DNA of 64,000 nucleotides from Arthrobacter sp. D5-1 (GTDB taxonomy: Bacteria > Actinomycetota > Actinomycetes > Actinomycetales > Micrococcaceae), in contig NZ_CP014571.1 in NCBI RefSeq assembly GCF_017357425.1, positions 4,092,001 through 4,156,000 on the forward strand. The letters are read 5' to 3'. The number at the start of each line of letters is the position of its first letter. The stretch's first letter is position 1. Shown one piece after another: positions 51,894-60,921 of the stretch. The translations under genes were made by a program, and so were the position numbers. Below the pieces are notes generated by a model. That model saw only the letters and a list, made by a program, of their open reading frames with translations, was not told where the DNA came from and did not search any database.

Positions 51894-53111
51894 ATGACCA
51901 TCGCTGCCGACGCCCGCGAGTTGAAGGACGACATCGTCCGCCTCCGGCACGACCTCCACCGTGAACCCGAAATCGGACTGCAGCTCCCCCGGACCCAGGA
52001 AAAGGTTCTCAAGGCGCTGGACGGGCTCCCGTACGAGATCACCCTTGGCAAGGAAACGACGTCGGTCACAGCGGTTCTGCGCGGCGGTGCGGCTCACGCT
52101 TCGGCCGGGAAGCCCGTGGTGTTGCTGCGGGCCGACATGGATGGACTCCCTGTCCAGGAGACCACCGGCGTGGACTACACCTCCCGTATCGATGGCGCGA
52201 TGCACGCCTGCGGCCACGACCTCCACACCTCCATGCTGGCCGGCGCTGCCACCCTGCTTGCCGAACGCCGCGACCAGCTGGCCGGTGACGTCATCCTCAT
52301 GTTCCAGCCGGGCGAGGAAGGCTTCGACGGTGCCAGCTACATGATCAAGGAAGGCGTCCTGGATGCCGCTGGCCGCCGAGCCGACACCGCCTATGGGATG
52401 CACGTGTTCTCCTCGCTGGAACCCCACGGCCAATTCGTCACCAAGCCCGGCGTCATGCTCAGTTCCTCCGATGGCCTTGTTGTCACTGTGCTGGGCGCCG
52501 GTGGCCACGGCTCTGCACCCTATTCGGCAAAGGATCCCGTCACGGCCGCCGCCGAAATGGTCACCGCCCTGCAGGTCATGGTGACCCGGCAGTTCAACAT
52601 GTTCGATCCCGTAGTCCTGACCGTCGGTGTGCTCCACGCAGGAACCAAGCGCAACGTGATCCCCGAGACCGCCCGCATCGAAGCCACCATCCGGACCTTC
52701 TCAGAGGAGTCCCGGCGGAAGATGATGGAAGCAGTACCCAGGCTTCTGCATGGCATCGCTGCAGCCCACGGTTTGGAGGCGGACGTGCACTACCAGGAGG
52801 AGTACCCCCTCACCATCAACGATGAGGATGAGACCACCACGGCGGAGAAGGTCATCGCCGGAATGTTCGGTGAGTCCCGGCATACCCGCATGGCCACGCC
52901 GCTGAGCGGTTCCGAGGACTTCTCCCGCGTCCTCGCCGAAGTCCCCGGCACCTTCGTGGGACTCAGTGCTGTTGCCCCCGGCGCCGACCACACGACGTCG
53001 CCGTTCAACCACTCGCCTTACGCAATGTTCGACGACGGCGTCCTCACCGATGGTGCAGCGCTGTATGCCGAACTCGCGGTATCCCGCATCGCCGCCCTCG
53101 CCGGCAACTAA
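51894..53111 (+). CDS. M20-family amidohydrolase (hippurate hydrolase/IAA-amino acid hydrolase type)
   Basis: 405 residues from the ATG at 51894 (CAGGAG upstream). Metal ligands C106 and H108 in ACGHDLH, the catalytic glutamates E141-E142 in FQPGEEG, a later H in YGMHVF, and the closing H in FNHSPYAMFDDG. The lid domain carries GGHGSAPYSAKDP. Likely hydrolyses N-acyl amino acids and similar amides. Followed 37 bases on by an MHS-type MFS carrier that may import the substrate. Confidence 0.9.
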   Translation: MTIAADARELKDDIVRLRHDLHREPEIGLQLPRTQEKVLKALDGLPYEITLGKETTSVTAVLRGGAAHASAGKPVVLLRADMDGLPVQETTGVDYTSRIDGAMHACGHDLHTSMLAGAATLLAERRDQLAGDVILMFQPGEEGFDGASYMIKEGVLDAAGRRADTAYGMHVFSSLEPHGQFVTKPGVMLSSSDGLVVTVLGAGGHGSAPYSAKDPVTAAAEMVTALQVMVTRQFNMFDPVVLTVGVLHAGTKRNVIPETARIEATIRTFSEESRRKMMEAVPRLLHGIAAAHGLEADVHYQEEYPLTINDEDETTTAEKVIAGMFGESRHTRMATPLSGSEDFSRVLAEVPGTFVGLSAVAPGADHTTSPFNHSPYAMFDDGVLTDGAALYAELAVSRIAALAGN

Positions 53112-53148
53112 GCCCTACCTCCCAGCCCGCCCCACCTTGGAGAATCTC

Positions 53149-54441
53149 ATGACCACCACCGCAGGAACGTCCCCCGACGTCACGGTCCACAAATCCCACG
53201 CGCGGACGCTCATTGGAACCGGCATCGGCAACGCCGTTGAATGGTACGACTGGGCAATCTACGCGACGTTCTCACCATTCATCGCCAGCGCCTTGTTCAG
53301 CCAGGCCGACCCCACGTCAGCCGTGCTGTCCACCCTGGCGATCTTCGCCGTCGGGTTTGTCGCGCGGCCGTTTGGCGGCTTCGTGTTCGGCTGGATTGGC
53401 GACCGGATCGGCCGGAAGACATCCATGACCGTTGCCGTCGCGCTGGGCGCGGTGGGGAGCCTCCTCATCGGCATCGCGCCGACGTTCGCCGCCGTCGGCG
53501 CCTTCGCTTCGGTGATGCTGCTGGTGGCCCGGCTCATCCAGGGCCTTGCGCACGGTGGTGAGTTGCCGTCGTCGCAAACGTACTTGTCCGAGATGGCACC
53601 CAAGGAACATCGCGGCTTTTGGGCAACCCTCATCTACACCTCGGGCACCGCCGGAATCCTGGCCGGAACGCTGCTGGGGGCCATCCTGACCAACGTCCTG
53701 AGCAAGGAAGACATGAGCGCTTGGGGTTGGCGGATCCCCTTCCTGATCGGTGGAGTCCTGGGCATCTACGCCTTGTTCATGCGGGCCAAGATGAAGGAAA
53801 CCGAAGCGTTCGAGGCAGAGGCTCCGACCGAGAAGCGCCTGCCGATCCTGCCGCAGATCATTAAGTACCGCAAGCAGGCGTTCCAGGTCATTGGCCTGAC
53901 CGTGGGCCTGACGGTTGTCTACTACATCTGGGGAGTCGTGGCGCCGAGCTATGCAGCCACCTCCTTGAAGATGGACCGCGGTGAAGCCTTGTGGGCAGGT
54001 GTTATTGCCAATGTGGTGTTCATCGCCGCCCTGCCGTTCTGGGGCAAACTCTCGGACCGCATCGGCCGTAAGCCTGTCATCATCGTTTCAGCCGCCGGCG
54101 CCGCCCTCCTGCACTTCCCCATGACGTGGCTACTCAAGGATTCGCCGTGGCAGCTGGCCGTGTCCATGTCCGTGATGCTGTTCTTCATCGCCGGCAGCGC
54201 TGCAATCGTCCCGGCCGTCTACGCCGAACTGTTCCCGACGCACATCCGCACCATCGGAGTCGGCGTTCCGTATTCCATCTGTGTCGCGGCCTTCGGTGGC
54301 ACGGCCCCGTACCTGCAGACCTGGCTCGGCAGCATCGGGCAGGGCTACCTGTTCAATGTGTACGCGGTGATCCTGCTGCTGGTCGGCATCGCGTTCGCCT
54401 TCTCCATCCCGGAGACGAAGGGCAAGGACCTGACCGTCTAA
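53149..54441 (+). CDS. MHS-family MFS symporter
   Basis: 430 residues, twelve membrane segments. The N terminus GTGIGNAVEWYDWAIYATFSPFIA and GGFVFGWIGDRIGRKTSM are the metabolite:H+ symporter signature (as in alpha-ketoglutarate, proline or shikimate carriers). LIQGLAHGGELPSSQTYLSEMAPKEHRGF follows. Probably carries the substrate of the preceding amidohydrolase. The start at 53149 follows TTGGAG. Ends five bases before a 66-bp palindromic repeat. Confidence 0.9.
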   Translation: MTTTAGTSPDVTVHKSHARTLIGTGIGNAVEWYDWAIYATFSPFIASALFSQADPTSAVLSTLAIFAVGFVARPFGGFVFGWIGDRIGRKTSMTVAVALGAVGSLLIGIAPTFAAVGAFASVMLLVARLIQGLAHGGELPSSQTYLSEMAPKEHRGFWATLIYTSGTAGILAGTLLGAILTNVLSKEDMSAWGWRIPFLIGGVLGIYALFMRAKMKETEAFEAEAPTEKRLPILPQIIKYRKQAFQVIGLTVGLTVVYYIWGVVAPSYAATSLKMDRGEALWAGVIANVVFIAALPFWGKLSDRIGRKPVIIVSAAGAALLHFPMTWLLKDSPWQLAVSMSVMLFFIAGSAAIVPAVYAELFPTHIRTIGVGVPYSICVAAFGGTAPYLQTWLGSIGQGYLFNVYAVILLLVGIAFAFSIPETKGKDLTV

Positions 54442-54446
54442 GTCTT

Positions 54447-54512
54447 CCCAACTGGGTGACAGCACGTGTTCCAATGAGCCCTCATTGCGACGTGTGCTGT
54501 CACCTACTTGGG
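54447..54512. repeat. 66-bp palindromic intergenic element, copy B
   Basis: Arms CCCAACTGGGTGACAG and CTGTCACCTACTTGGG enclose a centre with TCCAATGAGCCCTCATTGCG. Same length and clear similarity to copy A at 1711-1776. It exactly fills the gap between two convergent MFS genes (stops at 54441 and 54513). Confidence 0.85.
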
Positions 54513-55790
54513 TTAAACGAAGCGGTCCCTGCCTGCCCGGTAACCGAAGAACGCGGCCAAGGACCCGACCACCAGGAACAGGATTCCGGCTGCTGCGAAG
54601 CCACCCGTGGCTTGGTGCAGCTGTCCGACCAAGAGGGTGCCGACCGAGCCCACGCCATAGCCAACTCCCTGCATCATCCCGGACAGGTGCGCGGCCGTAT
54701 GGGCGTCACGGGTGCGGACCATGATCATGGTGAGGGCCACCGCGGTGAGCGATCCTTGGCCCAGCCCGTTCAACCCCGTCCAGACCCAGATGAGTTCGGT
54801 GGGGCCGAAGATCGTGAGCGCGAACCCACCGCCCGTCATCAAAGCCACCACCATGTTGATGATCCGCTGGTCCTTGAAACGTGTGGCCAACGCCGGGGCA
54901 AACAGTGAGCCCAGCATCTGCAGCACGATCGACACCGAGACGATCAGACCCGCCGTGCTGCCGTCTATCCCCCGATCGCGCAGGATGGGCGCCATCCATG
55001 CGAACACACTGAACGACATCATCGCCTGCAGCACCATAAACATCGTGACCTGCCAGGCTACGGCTGAGCGCCACACGTTCACGCCACCGTGGACTGCCTG
55101 GTGCTTTATCGCCGGCTGGCGGATTGCCACCGGCAGGAACAGCAGAAGTACGACGGCGGCAGGCACCGCCCAGAACCACAGCGCCGAGGTCCAGTGGCCG
55201 GTTGCCGCAAAGACCGGATACGTGAAGCCCGCGCCAAGGGCCGCCGATGCGCATATTGCTGTGGTGTAGAGGCCGCCCATCAGGCCCATGCGGTGCGGGA
55301 AGTCCCTTTTGACGACGCCGGGAAGGAGGACGTTGCACAGGGCAATGGCCGCTCCGCAGGCCGCGGTGCCAGCGAGAAGCGTGGGAAGGTGTCCTGCTCC
55401 GGGGATCTCCAGGGGCCGCAGCAGCAGACCTGCGGTGAGGACGGCCATGGCGCCCAGGAGCACCCGTTCTGCTCCGAACCTGCGGGCAAGGATGGGGGCA
55501 AGCGGCGCGAACACGCCCAGCAAAGTGACCGGCACCGTGGTGAGGACCACGAGCGACCAGCCGGGCAAACCGGCGTCGGACGTTATTTCCGGCAGGACCG
55601 CGGAGAAGCTGGAGAAGACCGTGCGTAGGTTGAGGCCAATCAGCACCAGGCAGATGGCCAGGTACACGAGGCCCCGCTTGCCACGCAGTTGCGTGGGATC
55701 CGCTGGTGGTTCCTCGCCGATCTCGGCGTCCACTGCGAGGTCGGACAGGAATGATTTCTCTGGGTAGCCGGGCGTCGTCGAGGAGGTCAC
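54513..55790 (-). CDS. MFS transporter, CynX/NimT-like
   Basis: 425 residues from a GTG at 55790 with AGGAC before it. A polar 40-residue N terminus precedes twelve membrane segments. LIGLNLRTVFSSFSAVLPEI is the CynX/NimT opening (cyanate or 2-nitroimidazole transporter group); FAPLAPILARRFGAERVLLGAM is motif A. Substrate unknown. Single gene, divergent direction unclear from promoters. Confidence 0.86.
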   Translation of the reverse strand: MTSSTTPGYPEKSFLSDLAVDAEIGEEPPADPTQLRGKRGLVYLAICLVLIGLNLRTVFSSFSAVLPEITSDAGLPGWSLVVLTTVPVTLLGVFAPLAPILARRFGAERVLLGAMAVLTAGLLLRPLEIPGAGHLPTLLAGTAACGAAIALCNVLLPGVVKRDFPHRMGLMGGLYTTAICASAALGAGFTYPVFAATGHWTSALWFWAVPAAVVLLLFLPVAIRQPAIKHQAVHGGVNVWRSAVAWQVTMFMVLQAMMSFSVFAWMAPILRDRGIDGSTAGLIVSVSIVLQMLGSLFAPALATRFKDQRIINMVVALMTGGGFALTIFGPTELIWVWTGLNGLGQGSLTAVALTMIMVRTRDAHTAAHLSGMMQGVGYGVGSVGTLLVGQLHQATGGFAAAGILFLVVGSLAAFFGYRAGRDRFV

Positions 55791-55871
55791 ACGTCCTATT
55801 CTGTCAGCCGGGTTGAACCAGGTGCTTGGTGGGCGGGATGTGACCGGCTTTGACCGAGGTTTCCCTTGCCG

Positions 55872-56438
55872 TCAGGGAACGATCTCCTGACCGCTCCACA
55901 CGCCGGCTTTGGGGGTGAACTTCCAGCGCCTGTGCGTAGTCCCTGAAAGGTCGAGCCAATCCACGTCTGCCATCTCAATTGCCATCCAGGCAAAACGGTC
56001 AAATGCCTTTTCACCCACAACCGGCTCCCCATCGGACTCCGGGGAACCCGGGAGGGGCGTGCCCGGAACACGGCCCGAGGCATAGAGATGACGGCCGCCC
56101 GGGCTTACCCGGTCCCAGGCACGGCTTCGCTCGTCAGCGTCATCAATAAAGGACGCAGTGCCCCTGATGCGCAATTGCACCCCACGGTTGCCGTCGTACA
56201 TCGTCAGGGCAACAGAGGGTACCCGTTCAATCTCAGCGACCTTCTCGGAGAAAGCGTTGGTGGCAACCATGATCTGTCCCGTCGCGCGGTCGAAGGCACG
56301 GAGAATGACGGCACGGATCCTCGGTCCTCCGTCCAGCCCAAGGCTCCCAAGGAAACCCAGAGTGAACGGGGTGCGCCCTGCGGTGGCATCTGCCAAGGAC
56401 GTAAAGACCTCTTCAAGTGTGTCCTCGCTTGCAACCAT
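55872..56438 (-). CDS. Flavin split-barrel (PNPOx-like) protein
   Basis: 188 residues: FTLGFLGSLGLDGGPRIRAVILRAFDRATGQIMVATNAFSEKVAEIERVPSVALTMYD is the FMN-binding split-barrel core, similar to the pyridoxamine-phosphate-oxidase-like family used for general flavoproteins. GRHLYASGRVPGTPLPG is a family loop. Not a canonical PdxH: the C-terminal RLHDR-type segment is absent. Role unknown, perhaps a flavin reductase. Confidence 0.8.
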   Translation of the reverse strand: MVASEDTLEEVFTSLADATAGRTPFTLGFLGSLGLDGGPRIRAVILRAFDRATGQIMVATNAFSEKVAEIERVPSVALTMYDGNRGVQLRIRGTASFIDDADERSRAWDRVSPGGRHLYASGRVPGTPLPGSPESDGEPVVGEKAFDRFAWMAIEMADVDWLDLSGTTHRRWKFTPKAGVWSGQEIVP

Positions 56439-56592
56439 TCCCCTATTCTCCCGTTGCCGGCCAATTGCATCAACGAAACGTCTCCCCTCCTGAGAAGGAG
56501 CAAAGGCACGTCACGTTCAGGCAAGCGGGCCACCCTGACCCCTGGCTCTCGGCGGGAGAACCCACAGCCCCAACCAAAGTATTCTGGAAGCG

Positions 56593-57498
56593 ATGAGTGA
56601 AACCCCAGATTCCCCGCGACCCGTCACGCCCGGCAGCCAAGCCTCCTTCGGAACCTACGGTGGCCGTCCGGTCAGCTTCGTGCGCCGCGGAACCCGCCTG
56701 CAGGGTCGCAGGCAGGCCGCCTGGGAAGAGCACGCCGAGCGCTGGGCTATCCAGGTCCCACGCCACGTCGCCAACACCTCCGTGCACCCTGATTACACGT
56801 TCGATGCCGAGGCCGTTTTCGGGCGTAAGGCACCGCTGATTGTGGAGATCGGTTCAGGCCTGGGTGACGCCGTCGTACATGCCGCTGAGCAGAACCCGGA
56901 CAAGGACTTCCTGGCCGTCGAGGTCTACACGCCCGGTTTGGCGAACACCATCATCAAGATCAACAGCCGCGGCCTGACCAATGTGCGCGTGGTGGAAGCC
57001 AACGCCCCCGAGGTCCTCGAGTCGATGCTTCCCGAGGGTTCGGTCAGCGAGCTTTGGGTCTTCTTCCCGGACCCGTGGCATAAAGCCCGGCACCACAAAC
57101 GCCGGCTCATCCAGCCCGCGTTCGCTTCGGTCGCCGCCAAAGCCCTCGAAAAGGGTGGCTACTGGCGCATCGCTACGGACTGGTCCAACTACGCAGTACA
57201 CGTCCGCGAAGTGCTGGCAGATTCCACGGAATTCGAGAACATGCACGAAGGCGAGCGCAGCGGCGAGGAGAGCCCACTGACGCAAGTGTGGCAGTCCGGC
57301 GTCGAATCCGTTGTGGGCGGCGCACCGGTGAGGGAAGGCCGCGCGCCGGTCAGCACCGAACACACTGGTCCGAACGAGGGCGTGGATGAAGAAGGGGGTT
57401 GGGCTCCCCGGTTCGACGGCCGCATCAGGACCAGCTTTGAGAACAAAGCCCACGAGGCCGGACGCATGATCTTCGACCTCACTTACCGCAAGATCTAG
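56593..57498 (+). CDS. trmB: tRNA (guanine-N7-)-methyltransferase
   Basis: Methylates G46 in the tRNA variable loop. 301 residues: the SAM site is IVEIGSGLGDAVVHAA, the signature WVFFPDPWHKARHHKRRLIQPAF, DWSNYAVHVREVL, and the C-terminal RIRTSFENKAHEAG. An extended N terminus (~65 residues) and an inserted loop (about 230-265, GGAPVREGRAPV) are usual in actinobacterial forms. The start at 56593 lacks a strong Shine-Dalgarno. Confidence 0.94.
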   Translation: MSETPDSPRPVTPGSQASFGTYGGRPVSFVRRGTRLQGRRQAAWEEHAERWAIQVPRHVANTSVHPDYTFDAEAVFGRKAPLIVEIGSGLGDAVVHAAEQNPDKDFLAVEVYTPGLANTIIKINSRGLTNVRVVEANAPEVLESMLPEGSVSELWVFFPDPWHKARHHKRRLIQPAFASVAAKALEKGGYWRIATDWSNYAVHVREVLADSTEFENMHEGERSGEESPLTQVWQSGVESVVGGAPVREGRAPVSTEHTGPNEGVDEEGGWAPRFDGRIRTSFENKAHEAGRMIFDLTYRKI

Positions 57499-57520
57499 CC
57501 GAAGGACCTTTGGGGGAACC

Positions 57521-57913
57521 ATGAGCTATCAGCCACCGGTGGACTACTACCAACAACCCCAACGGACAGGTAACCGTGGCTTGGGTGCCGGAATCACCAG
57601 CATCATCGCGGCCGTGCTCTCGCCCGTCGCAGCCGTGGTCAGCATCCCCTTGGGCATCGCAGCCGTCGCATCCGCCATGAGCCGTTACAACGAGGGCAAC
57701 GATGCTTGGTGGTTTGGTGCGCTCGTCCTGGCGGGGACTGCGGTGGTGCTGGCGATCGTTGCAGTGGTGAGCGGGCTGATCGCCGTCTTCCGGGCCGGCC
57801 GGATGAACGCCGGACGCATCACGGGCATCATCGGCTTGGCCATTACGGCGATCAACATCTTTGGCATTGTTTTCATGGTGTTCCTGGTGCTCGGTTCAGG
57901 GCAGGGGTTCTAA
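57521..57913 (+). CDS. DUF4190-like small membrane protein
   Basis: 130 residues with a short Tyr/Gln/Pro-rich N terminus (YQPPVDYYQQPQRTG) and three membrane segments (about 22-50, 64-88 and 100-125). GLGAGITSIIAAVLSPVAAVVSIPLGIAAV resembles DUF4190. Unknown role. Shares a base with the next gene (TAATG), so the two are coupled. Confidence 0.78.
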   Translation: MSYQPPVDYYQQPQRTGNRGLGAGITSIIAAVLSPVAAVVSIPLGIAAVASAMSRYNEGNDAWWFGALVLAGTAVVLAIVAVVSGLIAVFRAGRMNAGRITGIIGLAITAINIFGIVFMVFLVLGSGQGF

Positions 57914-58407
57914 TGCCGCAGGTGCGCGCCGAACGATTCATCCGGTTGGATCCGGAGACCGCTTTCGCCCTCTCCCAGACCACTGGTGCATTCCGGCTCA
58001 CATGGGACCCGTTCATTTCCGCCCAGGCTTTCCTGGACGGAGCCACGGCCGCAGGCAAAGGTGTCAGGACACGGACCGTTTCCCGCATGGGCCTGAAGAT
58101 GGTCAGCGAATACGTCTCTTACACCCCACCCCGAAACGTGGGCATGACCATGGTGTCCGGGCCGTGGTTCTTTGAAAACTTCGGCGGTGGTTGGCGGTTC
58201 ACCCCGGACGACGGCGGCACCCGGGCAGTCTGGAAATACACCTTTTCGTGCCGGCCGGCTCTGGTGAAGCCGTTGGCCGAGAAAATTGGCGGCTGGCTCC
58301 TTGGCCGGGAGATCGAACGCCGGATCGAGGCATTCGCCAAGGCCTGCGAGAACCCTGCGCTGGTGGCCGAACTACGCGCCAAGGGCACAGGGGTCGGGGA
58401 CACCTAA
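57913..58407 (+). CDS. SRPBCC-fold protein
   Basis: 164 residues from the ATG at 57913, overlapping the stop of the previous gene by one base. RAERFIRLDPETAFALSQTTGAFRLTWDPFI is the helix-grip opening of polyketide-cyclase-like SRPBCC proteins; MTMVSGPWFFENFGGGWRF and WKYTFSCRPALVKPLAEKIGGWLL fill the sheet and long C-terminal helix. Binds a small hydrophobic ligand by family analogy. Confidence 0.82.
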   Translation: MPQVRAERFIRLDPETAFALSQTTGAFRLTWDPFISAQAFLDGATAAGKGVRTRTVSRMGLKMVSEYVSYTPPRNVGMTMVSGPWFFENFGGGWRFTPDDGGTRAVWKYTFSCRPALVKPLAEKIGGWLLGREIERRIEAFAKACENPALVAELRAKGTGVGDT

Positions 58408-58410
58408 GGT

Positions 58411-59079
58411 TTACGGCACCGAAATCGAGGCCACCGTTTTCTCGGCTTCGTCGCGAAGCTCAACTCCAGCAATGCCAGCCAACTGCACCGGAGTGGCCCC
58501 GGTGATCTTGATCCGGCCGCTCTGAGTGGCCGTCCATCCGCAGGTGCGTTCTTCGGCGCCGTCCCGGCCCTTTACCCACAGATACAGGGTGCCTTCCAGC
58601 GGCATCGAGCGCCCTTCCACAGCGAGCTCAGTGCCCCAGTTCTTCTTCACCATGCCCACTGTTAATTGCAAACCGTTGTCCGACTGCACCGAGTAGCTTG
58701 CGTCCGGTTTCGGAGGCTGGTTCAGCAGGGGCCCGGCGAGGAAGCCAACAGCCAGGCAAGCAGCGGCAACCGCACCCACCAAAGCCGCCCACCGCCGTCG
58801 TGATGTCCGCCTGCGGACCGACAAGTCCACCAGGACTTTTTCAGGAAGCGCCTCGGGTTCCAACGGTGAGAGCGTGTCCGTACCGCCAGTGACCGTGAGC
58901 GCGACAGCATCAGCCCGGGGAACGGCGTCGAGCAATGCCGGCAGGCTTACAAGTTCCTCCAGCTCATGACGACACTCAGCGCAGGTGGCGAGGTGGTCCT
59001 CAAACGTACGGGCTTCGTCGGGCTCCAGCCCACCCAAAAGGTAGGCGCCCAATAACTGGTGGACGGAGTTGCCGTTCAT
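58411..59079 (-). CDS. RskA-like membrane anti-sigma factor
   Basis: 222 residues. A zinc-containing anti-sigma domain with H29-x3-C33-x2-C36 (DHLATCAECRHEL), a linker, one transmembrane segment (about 97-117, WAALVGAVAAACLAVGFLAG), and an outer domain ending in TLYLWVKGRDGAEERTCGW and later strands, resembling the RskA C-terminal domain. It holds the ECF sigma factor until cleaved or signalled. Overlaps the sigma gene by ATGA. Confidence 0.9.
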   Translation of the reverse strand: MNGNSVHQLLGAYLLGGLEPDEARTFEDHLATCAECRHELEELVSLPALLDAVPRADAVALTVTGGTDTLSPLEPEALPEKVLVDLSVRRRTSRRRWAALVGAVAAACLAVGFLAGPLLNQPPKPDASYSVQSDNGLQLTVGMVKKNWGTELAVEGRSMPLEGTLYLWVKGRDGAEERTCGWTATQSGRIKITGATPVQLAGIAGVELRDEAEKTVASISVP

Positions 59080-59573
59080 CGTTCCACCCCCATTTCATCA
59101 AGGATTGTTCGGAGGGCTTTCACAGCGTAGAAAGCCCTGGACTTCACGGTTCCCGCCGGAATGTTCAGCTGCAATGCGGCCTCGCTGACGGTGAACCTTT
59201 GGTAGTGGAGTGCCACCAATACCTGCCGGTGTTCGTGGCTGAGCCGGAGCAACGCTTCCTCCATGAGCACCCTGTTCAGGAGCTCGTCCACGCGTTCGGT
59301 GGCCGCGTGGTCCGGGAGGTCCTGTTCACCGGCTTCAGCAGGGCGACGCTGTGCCTTCCGGTAGTTGTCGATAATGACGTTGCGGGCCGTCCGGAAGAGG
59401 TAGCTGCGCAGGCTTCCTGTGATCTGGGGGGCATGTTGCCACACCTTGAGGATGGTTTCCTGCACGACGTCGTCTGCTTGGTGGGCGTCGGAGGTGCAGC
59501 TCAGCACGAAACGCTTCAGAGCCGTGCCGTGATCGCGGTAGATCGCCGCCACCACGTCTTCGTCCAACGGCAT
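59076..59573 (-). CDS. ECF RNA polymerase sigma factor
   Basis: 165 residues from the ATG at 59573, chosen for GGGAGG upstream (a GTG at 59588 is possible). Region 2: LKRFVLSCTSDAHQADDVVQETILKVWQHAPQ and SLRSYLFRTARNVIIDNYR. Region 4: LSHEHRQVLVALHYQRFTVSEAALQLNIPAGTVKSRAFYAVKALR. It resembles the SigL/SigK group. It likely transcribes its own gene from the promoter at 59611-59641, with the anti-sigma factor as brake. Confidence 0.93.
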   Translation of the reverse strand: MPLDEDVVAAIYRDHGTALKRFVLSCTSDAHQADDVVQETILKVWQHAPQITGSLRSYLFRTARNVIIDNYRKAQRRPAEAGEQDLPDHAATERVDELLNRVLMEEALLRLSHEHRQVLVALHYQRFTVSEAALQLNIPAGTVKSRAFYAVKALRTILDEMGVER

Positions 59574-59610
59574 AGCCACCTCCCTCACTGTTGTCCTCCG
59601 CCCCTTCGCC

Positions 59611-59656
59611 TATACGACGACGCGCACAGGTAAATGGTTCAGCCTCGTGAACCATT
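59611..59656 (-). promoter_or_regulatory. SigL-like autoregulatory promoter and inverted repeat
   Basis: On the minus strand, TGAACC (59641-59636), a 16-base spacer and CGTCGT (59619-59614) resemble the mycobacterial SigL consensus (TGAACC, CGT). The -35 lies inside a perfect 9-bp inverted repeat, AATGGTTCA-N6-TGAACCATT (59633-59656), which would put a second TGAACC-like motif in the opposite direction. Confidence 0.68.
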
Positions 59657-59765
59657 CTTCCTCCAGCTACTGGGGTGTTGCACCGAGATCGCGGGAAGCC
59701 TGCGATCTCGCCGAAAGGTTGCGTGCGAACAGGCAGGGTTCCCGCGAACTCGCGAGCCGGTCGCA

Positions 59766-60713
59766 TCACCCGAGCGCACGAAGGACGCGCTCCTTGAAGG
59801 CACGCTCCTGAAAAAGGTCCTTCCATTCGATCCGGATAAACCGCCAGCCCTCCTCGACGAGTGCCTTTTCCCGCCTTCGTTCTTGAAAGATGACCTCGTC
59901 CGTCGGACTGAAGTCGAAATATTTGGTTCTCCCATCGAACTCCAGCGCCAGTTTTTCCTCTTCCCAAGCGAAGTCCATGCGATGACGACCCATACGGGAC
60001 TGCACCTCGAATTGTGGCTGCGGAGGCTTGATGCGCAACCTCTGCATCAGCTCACGGGTCAGTGTCTCGCCAGCAGACTCGGACCGCGGATCCGCGTTGG
60101 CCAGGGCCTTGCGGAGCGTGCGGACACCCCGTTTTCCGGAAGAGGCTGCTGCCAGGTCTTCAAGTGCGTTGATGTCGGCGCCTACGCGTAATCCGTGGTC
60201 CATGATCACCAGCGCTTTCGGATAGCTCAGCATTCTGGCGCAGTCGAATATGGTGCGGTCCAGCGTAGTCGCACGCAAACCCTGAACCGGCTCAACATCA
60301 TCCTCAGTGAAGCTTTCCGAGTGTCCCCGAACATCCTTGCCCCAGCGGTCCGAGGATGGCCTGGCACAGTGCAGGACATGAACCTTGTCGTCCACGCCCC
60401 ATACGAACAGGCCGTGGAGCCGTGCCGCAGACAAATGGCTGTAAATGAAACCGCCCGTCGACGTGGTCAGTGTTCCGTGGGCATGGGCCATGATCCGTTC
60501 CCTGGCCTGCCCGCCGAGGCTAAGTGACTGCCACTTACTGGCCCTGATGTAGCACCCGTACCTTATGCGGAGCAGTTCACCGGAGTCCACCAGAGCTTTG
60601 ACCCGCCGACTGTTGAAACCCAACCGGAGCAACTCATCGGTCCTCCACATGTACCCATGCAAAGGGAGTGCTGGTGCCGCTGTGTTGTCTTTATGCGTTG
60701 ATGGTGTGTTCAC
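59766..60713 (-). CDS. AbiEi-like HTH plus DUF559 endonuclease-fold protein
   Basis: About 315 residues. The N-terminal part (LPLHGYMWRTDELLRLGFNSRRVKALVDSGELLRIRYGCY) is the winged helix found in AbiEi antitoxins. The C-terminal part is DUF559, a PD-(D/E)xK/Vsr-like nuclease fold: RMDFAWEEEKLALEFDGRTKYF and GWRFIRIEWKDLF. The start is uncertain (GTG 60713, ATG 60758 or ATG 60650). Widespread in Micrococcales; the function is unknown, and it stands without an AbiEii-type partner. Confidence 0.72.
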   Translation of the reverse strand: MNTPSTHKDNTAAPALPLHGYMWRTDELLRLGFNSRRVKALVDSGELLRIRYGCYIRASKWQSLSLGGQARERIMAHAHGTLTTSTGGFIYSHLSAARLHGLFVWGVDDKVHVLHCARPSSDRWGKDVRGHSESFTEDDVEPVQGLRATTLDRTIFDCARMLSYPKALVIMDHGLRVGADINALEDLAAASSGKRGVRTLRKALANADPRSESAGETLTRELMQRLRIKPPQPQFEVQSRMGRHRMDFAWEEEKLALEFDGRTKYFDFSPTDEVIFQERRREKALVEEGWRFIRIEWKDLFQERAFKERVLRALG

Positions 60714-60921
60714 CGGTTCAGCTTGGCCGCCATGGACCACGGGCCGGAACGGGCACATCCGGCTATGTGGACAGTGCAGTGCCGGGAACCGGGGAATGCT
60801 GCGAATTCGCCGGAGTTTTGCACACGACGCCGCAGCTTTGGGGCGAATTCGGGGGCCCAAACCCCAAGCCAGGCCGATGCATGGGTCCGCTAGACTGCAG
60901 GCTACTCACTGGGGAGAGAAC

